Shown here: positions 27,486 to 36,888 of the stretch, in pieces
How positions within the stretch are numbered: position 1 is the first letter of the stretch
Layout: every line of letters starts with the position of its first letter
Origin: CBDUEF01 sp018063485
Lineage (GTDB): Bacteria > Pseudomonadota > Alphaproteobacteria > Rhodobacterales > Rhodobacteraceae
Length of the DNA: 64,000 nt
Assembly (NCBI GenBank): GCA_037045435.1
Contig: JBAOID010000018.1
Location: 310,001 to 374,000, forward strand
Direction: 5' to 3'
Notes under the pieces: generated by a model
The model's input: the letters and a program-made list of their open reading frames with translations, nothing else
Told to the model about the DNA's origin: nothing
Databases searched by the model: none
Position numbers and translations under genes: made by a program

Positions 27486-28580
27486 TCAGGCGATTGATTT
27501 CAAAGCCGGAAACACAAAACACCTGTCACGCCGGATCATCAACCACAGCGTCGCACCCAGTTTTGGCAAAAACACCCCTGGCACGGCGGCCGTCAGGATT
27601 GAGCCGTCAAAATCCATTCGGAATTCCACCAGACTCTCGCGGCCCAGATAGCGCGCTCGCGTCACCACCCCGCGCGCCGGGGTGCCATCCTTGGACGTTG
27701 GATTGGGACCGCGCCCGCCGCGATCGAAGTCGATCTTCAGGTGTTGCGGGCGAATGACAATTTCAACTTCGGCCCCATCGGCATGGCCGGGAGTCAGAAA
27801 GGCTCCAAACGGGGTCTGTGTGAGTGCGCCTTTGGTAACGCCGTGAATCACATTGATATCGCTAAAGAATGCGGCAGAAGCCTGATCGATGGGAGCGTTA
27901 TAGACATTATAGGGCGCACCGCCCTGCACAATGCGCCCATCGCGCATCAAGGCGATCTCATCGGCCATGCGCATCGCCTCATCCGGCTCATGCGTGACCA
28001 AAAGCACCGCCGCGCCTTCCTCCTTCAACACCCGCAGTGTCGAATCGCGGATGCCGTCGCGCAAACGGTTGTCGAGGCCGGAAAACGGCTCGTCCATCAG
28101 CATCACGCGCGGACGCGGAGCCAGGGCCCGCGCCAGCGCCACGCGTTGTTGCTCGCCGCCCGACAACTCATGCGGGTGTTTTGCGTCAAACCCCGAAAGA
28201 TTAACCTTTTCAAGAAGCTCTGATACACGCCTCATCTTGGCAGTCTTGTCGCCCGTCAGGCCAAAGGCAACATTTCCCGCTACCGAAAGATGCGGAAACA
28301 GCGCAAAATCCTGAAACATCAGACCAACGCCGCGCGCTTCGGGGGGCAGGCTGCTCCGCTCATCGCAAACCGTTGCACCATCAATCAAAATCCGGCCCTG
28401 ATCCGGGCGATCCACCCCGGCAATCATCCGCAGCGTCGTCGATTTACCGCAGCCTGACGGCCCCAAGAGACAGGTGACCTGCCCCGCGGCCACCTGCAAG
28501 GAGACGTCTGAAACCACGCGCTTGCCGCCGAACATTCTGGTCAGCGATTGAACCTCAAGGCGGTAGGGAGTGCCCGGCAT
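27486..28580 (-). CDS. ABC transporter ATP-binding protein, Fe(3+)/FbpC type with TOBE domain
   Basis: 364 residues. Walker A GPSGCGKST is at 40-48, the signature LSGGEQQRVALARAL at about 139-153, Walker B VMLMDEPFSGLD, and a C-terminal TOBE-like domain (about 255-360). This architecture is typical of FbpC/PotA-type importers of iron, polyamines or sulfate. No permease or substrate-binding gene is adjacent in the window, so it is an orphan ATPase here. It follows an SDR gene on the same strand. Confidence 0.85.
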   Translation of the reverse strand: MPGTPYRLEVQSLTRMFGGKRVVSDVSLQVAAGQVTCLLGPSGCGKSTTLRMIAGVDRPDQGRILIDGATVCDERSSLPPEARGVGLMFQDFALFPHLSVAGNVAFGLTGDKTAKMRRVSELLEKVNLSGFDAKHPHELSGGEQQRVALARALAPRPRVMLMDEPFSGLDNRLRDGIRDSTLRVLKEEGAAVLLVTHEPDEAMRMADEIALMRDGRIVQGGAPYNVYNAPIDQASAAFFSDINVIHGVTKGALTQTPFGAFLTPGHADGAEVEIVIRPQHLKIDFDRGGRGPNPTSKDGTPARGVVTRARYLGRESLVEFRMDFDGSILTAAVPGVFLPKLGATLWLMIRRDRCFVFPALKSIA

Positions 28581-28638
28581 GATAATCCTACGGTTTTCCT
28601 AGGACATTCCCTAACAGTGTCGCGCCACCGGGGCAAGG

Positions 28639-29420
28639 CTACAGCGTTGCATTGGTCGCGCCGCCATCCAGCAAGATATTCTGGCCCACAATGAACCCCG
28701 CATGACGGCTGCACAGAAAAGCGCAGGCCGCGCCGAACTCGGCAGGTGTGCCATAGCGGCGCACGGGAATGCCCGCCTCACGCTCGGCGCGCGCCTGTTC
28801 CATGCTGATGCCTTTGGCTTTCATCACAGCAGATATCCAGCGAAACTGCCCGATCCGTTGCGTGAATACCGGGCAGCAAGTTATTGATCGTGACGCCAAA
28901 TTGCGCAACCTGCCGTGAGGTTCCGGCAACAAAGCCGGTCAACCCGGCCCGCGCCGCTATTTGACAGGCCCAATTGGGCAATCGGGGCCTTGACCGATTG
29001 CGAGGTGATGTTCACCACCCGGCCCCAGCCGCGCTCGATCATCCCCGGCAATAGCGCGGTCATCAGCGCGATCGGTGTCAGCATATTGCCATCCAGCGCC
29101 TTGATGAAATCGTCACGCGTCCAATCCGTCCACATCCCCGGTGGTGGCCCGCCCGCGTTGGTGATCAGAATATCCACATCGCCTGCCGCCGCCAGCACCG
29201 CCGCCCGACCGTCTTCAGAGGTGATATCGGCGGCAACCGCCGTCACCTGCACCCCAAAGCCGCGCAACTGTCGCCGCCGTCGCCGTCCAGCGCCTCGGCC
29301 CCGCGGGCGTTGATCACCAGATCAACTCCCGCCTCGGCCAATGCCATGGCACAGCCGCGCCCCAACCCCTTGGACGCCGCCGCCACCAAGCGCCCGCTTG
29401 CCCCTGATCCCCAAATCCAT
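28639..29420 (-). pseudogene. SDR-family oxidoreductase, frame broken several times
   Basis: About 258 residues after repair. The Rossmann N-terminus reads as GKRALVAAASKGLGRGCAMALAEAG (TGxxxGxG-type motif), then ITNAGGPPPGMW (NAG motif), and the C-terminal signature YGTPAEFGAACAFLCSRHAGFIVGQNILLDGG. The canonical Y-x-x-x-K appears altered: the stretch after VVNITSQSVKAPIAQLGLSN should contain it but does not show a clear Tyr. The frame breaks at about five points, each repaired by dropping one base. It is divergent from the Hint gene. Substrate unknown. It is called a pseudogene only as sequenced. Confidence 0.72.
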
Positions 29421-29640
29421 CCGATTGCCCTCTCCCGATTTGGGTCAGGGTATCACCGCCGGCAGGCTTCGCAAGACGCCACATGGCTGCACCTGCGGGG
29501 CCGATCCGGCTTTCCCTGCCCTTTCCGCTTCAAGAAAACACAGTCATCACATATGTTTGACGTCAGATTACATCCGTGCCAAACTGGGTCTTATCAATTG
29601 CCGCACCGTTTCAGCAGGTCGCCCCGAATTTCCGACAGGA

Positions 29641-30786
29641 TTGACTGCCGATATCGCCCTCAGTTCCACCCGGCTCAGACCTGCCAAGTGCTGGCGGCAG
29701 AGGATCTGTTCGTTTCCCAAGGCGTCAATGCAGGGCGATGGGCTGATGGGCCCTGATGATGTTTGTCCGGGCGATTATCTACCAATTGGACGCCAATCAC
29801 CGCCCATTGCGTCTGGTGGTCACGCATGGTGACACTGGCCAGGTGATTGGCGAGGGCAGTGATGTCGGGCAAGCCGGGCAACGCCCTGATCTTTGAGGCA
29901 CGCTATTCCTTGATGAACAGCGATGGCGACTGTGTTGACGTGCTGCTGATTGCCCTTGCTGATGGCGCGCGGTTTGCGCTGCCGCTGTCGCCGATGGCAG
30001 TGAACACCGATTACACCTTGGTCAATGGTCGAAGACGGCACCGCCCGAAACCGGGTCTGGCCGATCTGCTCTGCATCTCTTTCTGCGCAAGGCACCATGA
30101 TCACGCTGGCCAATCGGCGCGCCAATGCGCCGATCGAGGCTGCTGCAGCCCGGGCGACCGGCTGTCTGACGCGCGATCATGGCGCCGCAGCCGCTGCGCT
30201 GGGTCGGCAAGGCGACGCTGCAAGCGCAGTGGGCGCCTTTCGCGCCGGTGGTGATCACCGCGGGCACTCTGGGCAATGCGGGCGATCTGATCGTCAGCCA
30301 GCATCACCGGATGTTCCTGTATCAGCGCGAGCCGACGTGCCGGGCTGGCCACCTCGGAACTTCTGGTGCAGGCCAAACATCTGGTGGACGGCGAACAGGT
30401 ATCTTCATCCGCGAGGGTGGCTTTGCCGACTACTTCAGTCATGGTGTTTGACCGGCACGAGATCATCTATGCCGAAGGCGTGCCGGCCGAAAGCCTGATG
30501 GTCAACGAAGCCACCGTGCAGCCGCCTGCCTGCCGAACTCAGTCCGAAGAGGTGCGCGCGCGCTTCCCCGGGCTGAGCCAGAACCAGCATTTCGGCACCG
30601 AGGCCGGGCGGCAGTTTCTGGACAACGGCATCGGCGGCGTCCATGCCGCTTGTACGGGCGGCAAGACGGGCCGCGAGCAAGCTCTACGGCGCGATGCTGG
30701 CACGCGCGCGGTGCGCCCTGCGATGGAGCGGTCGCAGACCGACGACGGCGCCGCGCGCCTCCGTGGACGTGCGCCGGATACGCTAA
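29641..30786 (+). pseudogene. Hint-domain protein, frame broken several times
   Basis: About 375 residues after repair; both ends are approximate. The N-terminal part reads YRPQFHPAQT then VLAAEDLFVSQGVNAGDG in pieces. The Hint (Hedgehog/intein) core is clear: GTMITLANG, LTRDHGAQPLRWVGKATL, GNAGDLIVSQHHRMFLYQR, LLVQAKHLVDGEQVF, FDRHEIIYAEGVPAESLMVN. Such proteins are frequent in Rhodobacterales and lack a known extein; some may self-cleave. The frame changes every 100-250 bp, as in the neighbouring SDR and prfC genes. The likely stop at 30784-30786 sits nine bases before prfC. Confidence 0.6.
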
Positions 30787-30795
30787 AGGCCGCCC

Positions 30796-32418
30796 ATGCA
30801 GGACAATCGCCCCACCCTTCCGCCCGAAATCGCCCGCCGCCGGACCTTTGCGATCATCTCGCACCCCGACGCCGGCAAGACCACGCTGACCGAAAAGTTC
30901 CTGCTTGTTCGGCGGCGCCATCCAGATGGCCGGTCAGGTGCGCGCCAAGGGCGAGGCGCGGCGCACTCGGTCGGACTTCATGAAGATCGAAGCGGACCGG
31001 GGCATTTCGGTTTCGGCCTCGGCCATGTCGCTTCGACTTCCGCCAGTATCGCTTCAATCTGGTCGATACCCCCGGCCACTCGCGATTTCTCCGAAGACAC
31101 CTATCGCACGCTGACCGCCGTTGATGCCGCCATCATGGTGATCGACGGGGCCAAGGGCGTGGAAAGCCAGACGCGCAAGCTGTTCGAGGTTTGCCGGTTG
31201 CGCGATCTGCCGATCCTGACCTTCTGCAACAAGATGGACCGCGAAAGCCCGCGACACCTTTGACATCATTGACGAGATTCAGGAAAATCTGGCGATTGAT
31301 GTCACGCCCCGCAAGCTGGCCCATCGGCATCGGGGCGCGAGTTTCATGGGCTGCCTACGACATTCTGCATGACCGGTTGGAACTGATGGACCGCGCCGAC
31401 CGCAACACGCGTGGCCGAAACCGATCCAGATCAAGGGGCTGGACGACCCGAAACTCGCCCTGCATGTGCCCGCCGATCTGCTGGCGAAATTGCTCGAAGA
31501 GATTGGAAATGGCGCGCGAGTTGCTGCCCGCCATTTGACCGCGCGGCCCTGCTGGAATGGCTCATATGACGCCGATCTGGTTCGGCTCGGCGATCAACTC
31601 GTTCGGCGTCAAGGAGCTGATGGACGGCATGGGCGACCTATGGCCCCGAACCGCAGCCGCAGAAGGCCGCCGACGCGCAGATTGTCCGCCGAAGAGACCG
31701 CCGGTCACCGGCTTTGGTCTTCAAGGTGCAGGCCAATATGGACGCCAAAGCACCGCGACCGCGTGGCCTTTCGTGCGGCTTGCCTCCGGGCCATTTTCGT
31801 GCGCGGCATGAAACTGACCCATGTGCGCAGCAAAAAGCCGATGGCCATTGCCAACCCGGTGATGTTTCTGGCCGCCGACCGCGAATTGGCCGAAGAGGCC
31901 TGGGCAGGCGATATCATCGGCATTCCCAACCACGGCCAGTTGCGCATCGGCGACGCATTGACCGAGGGCGAAAACGCTGCGCTTCACCGGTATCCCCTCT
32001 TTCGCGCCCGAACTCCTGCAAGGCGTGCGCGCTGGCGATCCGATGAAAGCCAAGCATCTTGAAAAGGCCCTGATGCAATTCGCCGAAGAGGGGGCCGCCA
32101 AGGTGTTCAAGCCGATGATCGGCTCGGGCTTTATCGTGGGCGTGGTGGGGGCGCTTGCAGTTTGAAGTGCTGGCCAGCCGGATCGAGCAGGAATATTCCT
32201 TGCCGGTGCGGTTTGAGCCGTCGCATTTCACCTCGGCCCGCTGGGTTTCCGGCCCCAAAGCCGAGGTTGAAAAATTCGTGAACGTCAACAAGGGCCATAT
32301 CGCGATTGACAATGATGGCGACATGGTGTTCCTGACCCGCCTGAAATGGGACATCGACCGGGTGGAACGCGACTACCCCGAGCTGAAGCTGAGCGCCACG
32401 AAAGAAATGATGGTCTGA
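30796..32418 (+). pseudogene. prfC: Peptide chain release factor 3, frame broken many times
   Basis: About 535 residues after repair, the normal RF3 length. The P-loop GTPase motifs are recognisable: ISHPDAGKTTLTEKF (G1), DTPGH (G3, restored by dropping one base) and CNKMD (G4). The C-terminal half is intact from about 32160 (FEVLASRIEQEYSLPVRFEPSHF onwards). RF3 removes RF1/RF2 from the ribosome after termination. The frame changes at ten or more sites between 30905 and 32160; those resolved are cured by removing a base. The gene is called a pseudogene only as sequenced; insertion errors are the likelier explanation. Confidence 0.85.
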
Positions 32419-33312
32419 GTGGCCCTGCCCCTGCACGAACTTGCGGCCCTTGGCACCGCCACATGCTGGGCGATCACCGGGCTGTTTGCGGCGGATGCAG
32501 TGCGGGCCTTGGGGCCGTTTTATTTCAATCTGATCCGTCAGGTATTCGTCACCTTGCTTTTGGCCGCAGTCGTGCTGGCCTTGGGGGTCTGGGAACTGCC
32601 CGGCTGGTCTGCGGCGCTGATCCTGGCGCTTTCAGGGGTGATCGGCATCCTGATTGGCGACACTCTGAATTTCGCGGCCATGGCCCGGATCGGGCCCAGG
32701 CGCACCGGGGCGATTTTTGCAATGAACGCCCCGATGACGGCCGTGCTGGGCTGGGCCTTTCTTGGCGAAGCGCTGTCGATTCGCGGCATTTCTGGAATTG
32801 CGCTGACCGCCACCGGCGTGGCGCTGGCCATTCTGGGACGGCCGCGCAGCAATGCGCATCGGTTTGAAACCCTGCAAGGCACCCTGTTCATCGGCCTTCT
32901 GCTGGGGCTTGGCGCGGCTTTTGGTCAGGCCGTGGGCAGCCTGATCGCGCGCCCGGTGATGGAGGCGGGAACAGACCCCTATTTCGCTTCGCTGCTGCGC
33001 GTGGGCGCGTCGGGCCTGGCCATGGCGGTGATCTCGGTGTCGCCCTTCGGCCCGACACAACCGGCCCGTCCCTCGGGCCATATCTTGTTGCTTACCGCTG
33101 GAACCGCTGTGCTTGGCCTTCTCATCGGCGTGACGCTGTTTCTTTACGCGCTGCAAGGCTCGAAAACCGGGATCATCGCCACGCTTTCAGCAACCTCGCC
33201 GGTCATCATCCTGCCGCTGCTGTGGCTGCGCACCGCTCAACGCCCCTCGGGTCTGAGTTGGTGCGGTGCGGCAGTTGCCGTTTGCGGTTTGGCGCTGATC
33301 TTCACACGCTAG
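32419..33312 (+). CDS. EamA/DMT-family transporter
   Basis: 297 residues with ten predicted membrane helices in two EamA repeats (about 5-140 and 155-295). The repeat signature (GDTLNFAAMARIGPRRTGAIFAMNAPMTAVLG and LQGSKTGIIATLSATSPVIILPL) is typical of drug/metabolite transporters that export amino acids or metabolites. The GTG start follows directly after the prfC stop codon. The frame is fully intact, in contrast to the gene just upstream. Confidence 0.87.
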   Translation: MALPLHELAALGTATCWAITGLFAADAVRALGPFYFNLIRQVFVTLLLAAVVLALGVWELPGWSAALILALSGVIGILIGDTLNFAAMARIGPRRTGAIFAMNAPMTAVLGWAFLGEALSIRGISGIALTATGVALAILGRPRSNAHRFETLQGTLFIGLLLGLGAAFGQAVGSLIARPVMEAGTDPYFASLLRVGASGLAMAVISVSPFGPTQPARPSGHILLLTAGTAVLGLLIGVTLFLYALQGSKTGIIATLSATSPVIILPLLWLRTAQRPSGLSWCGAAVAVCGLALIFTR

Positions 33313-33516
33313 GGAAGAGAATTTCAGCGCGCTGATTTGGTGTTTGCTTTCAACTATTCCGCCATTTTGGGAATAAAGACCTGTTAATATGACAGATATT
33401 TGTTAAACAAGGCGCGAAATCAGCGCCAACCCTTGGGGTGAGGTGCAATCACAACCACTTGCGCCCGAATCCCGTTGCGCTTTACTGCAACCAAATCCCT
33501 ATCAAAGAGGCCAGCC
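33313..33516 (+). promoter_or_regulatory. A/T-rich control region upstream of the ALDH gene
   Basis: A 204-bp A/T-richer stretch with several symmetric elements: a 12-bp perfect palindrome TCAGCGCGCTGA (33324-33335), an inverted repeat TATTCC/GGAATA (33355-33375), and a separated 10-bp inverted repeat GCGCTGATTT (33329-33338) / AAATCAGCGC (33417-33426). These could be operator half-sites, but no regulator is identified and no convincing -35/-10 pair was found. Confidence 0.35.
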
Positions 33517-35027
33517 ATGTCGCTCAAATCCGAAGCCCTTTCCCTTTTGCAAAGCATGGGCGTTGCCGTACAGCCCGGACCGATGCCCGCCCGCAGCCCG
33601 ATCTCCGGCGAAATTCTGGCTGAACTCGCCGAACACAGCGCCGCCGATGCAGGTGCCACCATCGCCACCGCCCATGAGGCCTATCGTCAATGGCGCACCA
33701 CTCCGGCACCACAGCGCGGCGAGTTGGTGCGGCTGCTGGGCGAGGAATTGCGCGCCAACAAGGCAGCACTTGGCAGGCTGGTGTCGATCGAGGTTGGCAA
33801 GGTTGTCTCCGAAGGCGCGGGCGAAGTGCAGGAAATGATCGACATCTGCGATTTTGCCGTGGGTCTGTCGCGCCAGCTTTACGGCCTGACCATCGCCTCG
33901 GAACGACCCAGCCACCGGATGATGGAAACCTGGCATCCGCTTGGGCGTGATCGGCGTGATTTCGGCCTTCAACTTCCCCGTTGCCGTCTGGTCGTGGAAT
34001 ACCGCCCTTGCACTGGTCTGTGGCAATGCGGTGATCTGGAAACCGTCCGGAAAAGGCCTCGCTCTCAGCCCTTGCCGCCCATGCATTGCTGGATCGCGCC
34101 ATCAAGCGCTTCACCGACGCGGGCGGCCATGTTCCCGCAGGCCTGTCCAGCATCCTGATCGGCGGGCGCGAGTTGGGCGAGGCGCTGGTTGACAGCCCGC
34201 GTGTGCCGCTGATTTCGGCCACCGGCTCCACCCGCATGGGCCGCGAGGTTGGCCCGAAAGTGGCCGCCCGCTTTGGCCGCTCGCTGCTGGAACTTGGCGG
34301 AAATAACGCGGCCATCGTCACCGCTTCGGCGGATCTTGACCTGACCCTGCGCGGCGTGGCTTTTTCGGCCATGGGCACCGCAGGTCAGCGTTGCACCACC
34401 CTGCGCCGCCTGTTCTTGCATGACAGCATCTATGATGCCTTCATGCCGCGTCTGAAAGCAGCCTATGCTTCGGTCAAGGTTGGCAACCCGCTGGAGCAAG
34501 GCGTGCTGATCGGCCCGCTGATCGACGAGGCAGCGCTGACCAATATGACCCGCGCGCTGGATCAGGCCCGTGCCGAAGGTGGCAAAGTGCATGGCGGTGA
34601 GCCGGTGACCGGTCTTGGCGGTGTCTACGCCCATCCGGCACTGGTCGAGATGCCGTCGCAATGCGGTCCGGTGGCACACGAAACCTTTGCGCCGATCCTT
34701 TATGTCATGCGTTACAAAGACTTCGCCGAGGTTCTTGAGATGCATAATGATGTGCCGCAAGGCCTGTCCTCGTCGATTTTCACCACTGATCTGCGTGAGG
34801 CGGAACGCTTTCTGTCTGCCGCAGGATCGGATTGTGGCATTGCCAACGTGAACATCGGGCCTTCAGGCGCGGAAATCGGCGGCGCTTTCGGCGGTGAAAA
34901 GGAAACCGGCGGCGGGCGTGAAAGCGGGTCGGACGCGTGGAAAGCCTATATGCGGCGCGCCACCAATACGATCAATTACGGCACCAGCCTGCCGCTGGCG
35001 CAGGGCGTCACCTTCGATATCGGCTGA
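33517..35027 (+). CDS. ALDH7-family aldehyde dehydrogenase (two frameshifts)
   Basis: About 503 residues after repair. The NAD-binding and catalytic segments are present: ISAFNFPVAVWSWN, the glutamate motif LELGGNNAAIV and the cysteine motif GTAGQRCTTLRRLF. The sequence pattern fits alpha-aminoadipic semialdehyde / piperideine-6-carboxylate dehydrogenase (ALDH7, AmaB), which oxidises the aldehyde from lysine catabolism. The frame breaks near 33945 and 34052; dropping one C at each restores it. No other lysine-degradation gene is adjacent, so the substrate is inferred from the family only. Confidence 0.85.
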
Positions 35028-35197
35028 AAAATGCTGCGGAAAGAGGCAAAACCAGCCTCTTTCCGCCCAACTTCTTGACCCTACCGGCAATTTCGGCTAT
35101 CGCGACGCAGGGCCTTGATGGCCCAGACGCCGGGACGCCCGGAAATGCAGCGTCCCTTATTTCCATGCGGACCGACCCCCGCATTTTCAGGACGCAC

Positions 35198-36820
35198 ATG
35201 ACCAAATTTTCTGACCTCGCGCTGGATCCCCGCGTGTTACAAGCGGTGGCCGAAGCCGGCTACGAAACCCCTACCCCGATTCAGGCCCAAGCCATCCCGC
35301 ATGCTTTGCAAGGCAAAGACGTGTTGGGAATCGCGCAAACCGGCACCGGTAAAACCGCCAGCTTCGTGCTGCCGATGATCACCCTTTTGGGCAAAGGTCG
35401 TGCCAAGGCCCGGATGCCGCGCTCACTGGTGCTCGCCCCGACGCGTGAATTGGCCGCGCAAGTGGCCGAAAACTTTGAAACCTATGCCAAATATACCAAG
35501 CTGACCAAGGCGCTCTTGATCGGCGGCGTGTCATTCGGTGAACAGGATAAGCTGATTGACCGTGGCGTTGACGTGCTGATCGCCACCCCCGGCCGCCTGC
35601 TGGATCACCACGAGCGTGGTAAACTGTTGCTGACCGGCGTGCAGATCATGGTGGTCGACGAGGCTGACCGGATGCTGGATATGGGTTTCATCCCTGATAT
35701 CGAGCGCATTTTCAGCCTGACCCCCTTCACTCGCCAGACCTTCTTCTATTCCGCGACAATGGCACCGGAAATCGAGAGGATCACCAACACCTTCCTCACC
35801 GGTGCGGTCAAGATCGAGGTGGCCCGCCAAGCTACCGCCTCGACCACCATCGAGCAAAAGCTGATCCAGTTCACGCCGACGCGCAAAGACAAGAGCTTTG
35901 CCGAAAAGCGTGCGGTTCTGCGTGCGATCATCAAGGCGGAGGGCGCGTCCTGCACCAACGCAATCATCTTCTGCAACCGCAAGATGGATGTGGATGTGGT
36001 GGCGAAATCACTGAAAGCTCACGGTTTCAACGCCTCGCCCATTCACGGCGACCTTGATCAATCGGTACGCACCAAAACACTGGACGGTTTCCGCGATGGC
36101 TCGGTCCATCTGTTGGTGGCCTCGGATGTGGCCGCACGCGGGCTTGATATTCCCGCCGTCAGCCATGTGTTCAACTTTGACACCCCCTCGCATCCCGAGG
36201 ATTACGTTCACCGCATCGGCCGCACCGGGCGCGCGGGCCGTCTGGGCAAGGCCTATACCATCGCCGTGCCCTCGGATGACAAATACATCAATGCCATTGA
36301 GAATCTGGTGAAACAGCCGATCCCGCGCGGCGAGATGCCCGAGGGCGCATTGGACGGTGCCTCCGACAATCCCGACCGTGCCCGCTCACCCCGTGGCAAG
36401 CCAGAGCGTGAACGGCCGGTGTCCGAAAAGACCGAACGCAGCCCGCGCAGTCGCAGCCGGGCTCCGCGCGCCGAAAAACCCGAAGCTGCCGTGGTTGAAC
36501 CCGTTGCCACTGTCGAAGACGTGGCCGCCGCCCCGCGCCGGGAAGATGTTCGTCATGACGACGACCGCCGCAGAGAGCCGCGCCGCGACGACCGCAGCGC
36601 ACCCGCTGAACGCGACGACCGACGTGCCCCGCGTGAGGAGCATCGTCGCGATGATCACCGCAGAGACGATCACCGCCGGGGGGATCATGGCGTGGTGGGC
36701 TTGGGCGACCATGTCCCCGATTTCATCTTGCGCAGCTTCAAGATCAGCGACTCCGCGCCCGAAACCGCAGATGAGACCGCAGACATTGAGCCAACCGGCA
36801 GCGAAGAGGCCGATAGCTGA
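35198..36820 (+). CDS. DEAD-box ATP-dependent RNA helicase (RhlE-like)
   Basis: 540 residues. The Q motif is near residue 28 (TPTPIQAQAIP), motif I AQTGTGKT at about 46-53, DEAD at about 150, SAT, and HRIGRTGRAGR at about 335-345. The last 150 residues are low complexity and rich in Arg, Asp, Glu and His (RRDDHRRDDHRRGDH type), a common RNA-binding tail. RhlE-like helicases act in ribosome assembly and RNA decay. The ATG at 35198 gives the family-typical MTKFSDLALDPRVLQAV. It ends at the bidirectional terminator shared with RNase J. Confidence 0.93.
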   Translation: MTKFSDLALDPRVLQAVAEAGYETPTPIQAQAIPHALQGKDVLGIAQTGTGKTASFVLPMITLLGKGRAKARMPRSLVLAPTRELAAQVAENFETYAKYTKLTKALLIGGVSFGEQDKLIDRGVDVLIATPGRLLDHHERGKLLLTGVQIMVVDEADRMLDMGFIPDIERIFSLTPFTRQTFFYSATMAPEIERITNTFLTGAVKIEVARQATASTTIEQKLIQFTPTRKDKSFAEKRAVLRAIIKAEGASCTNAIIFCNRKMDVDVVAKSLKAHGFNASPIHGDLDQSVRTKTLDGFRDGSVHLLVASDVAARGLDIPAVSHVFNFDTPSHPEDYVHRIGRTGRAGRLGKAYTIAVPSDDKYINAIENLVKQPIPRGEMPEGALDGASDNPDRARSPRGKPERERPVSEKTERSPRSRSRAPRAEKPEAAVVEPVATVEDVAAAPRREDVRHDDDRRREPRRDDRSAPAERDDRRAPREEHRRDDHRRDDHRRGDHGVVGLGDHVPDFILRSFKISDSAPETADETADIEPTGSEEADS

Positions 36821-36824
36821 AACC

Positions 36825-36855
36825 AAAAAGGCCTCGCAATCTGCGAGGCCTTTTT
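36825..36855. terminator. Bidirectional intrinsic terminator
   Basis: AAAAAGGCCTCGCA and TGCGAGGCCTTTTT form a perfect 14-bp inverted repeat around a 3-base loop, with A and T tracts on the two sides. It lies between the convergent helicase and RNase J genes and can serve both. Confidence 0.9.
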
Positions 36856-36888
36856 CATTGCGGAGCAGGCTGGGCGGAGTTGGCCGGA

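Noticed and set aside
36600..36720. Repeat array in the helicase tail as a possible CRISPR-like or mobile repeat
   Set aside because: It is in-frame coding for an Arg/Asp/His-rich low-complexity tail, common in DEAD-box proteins.
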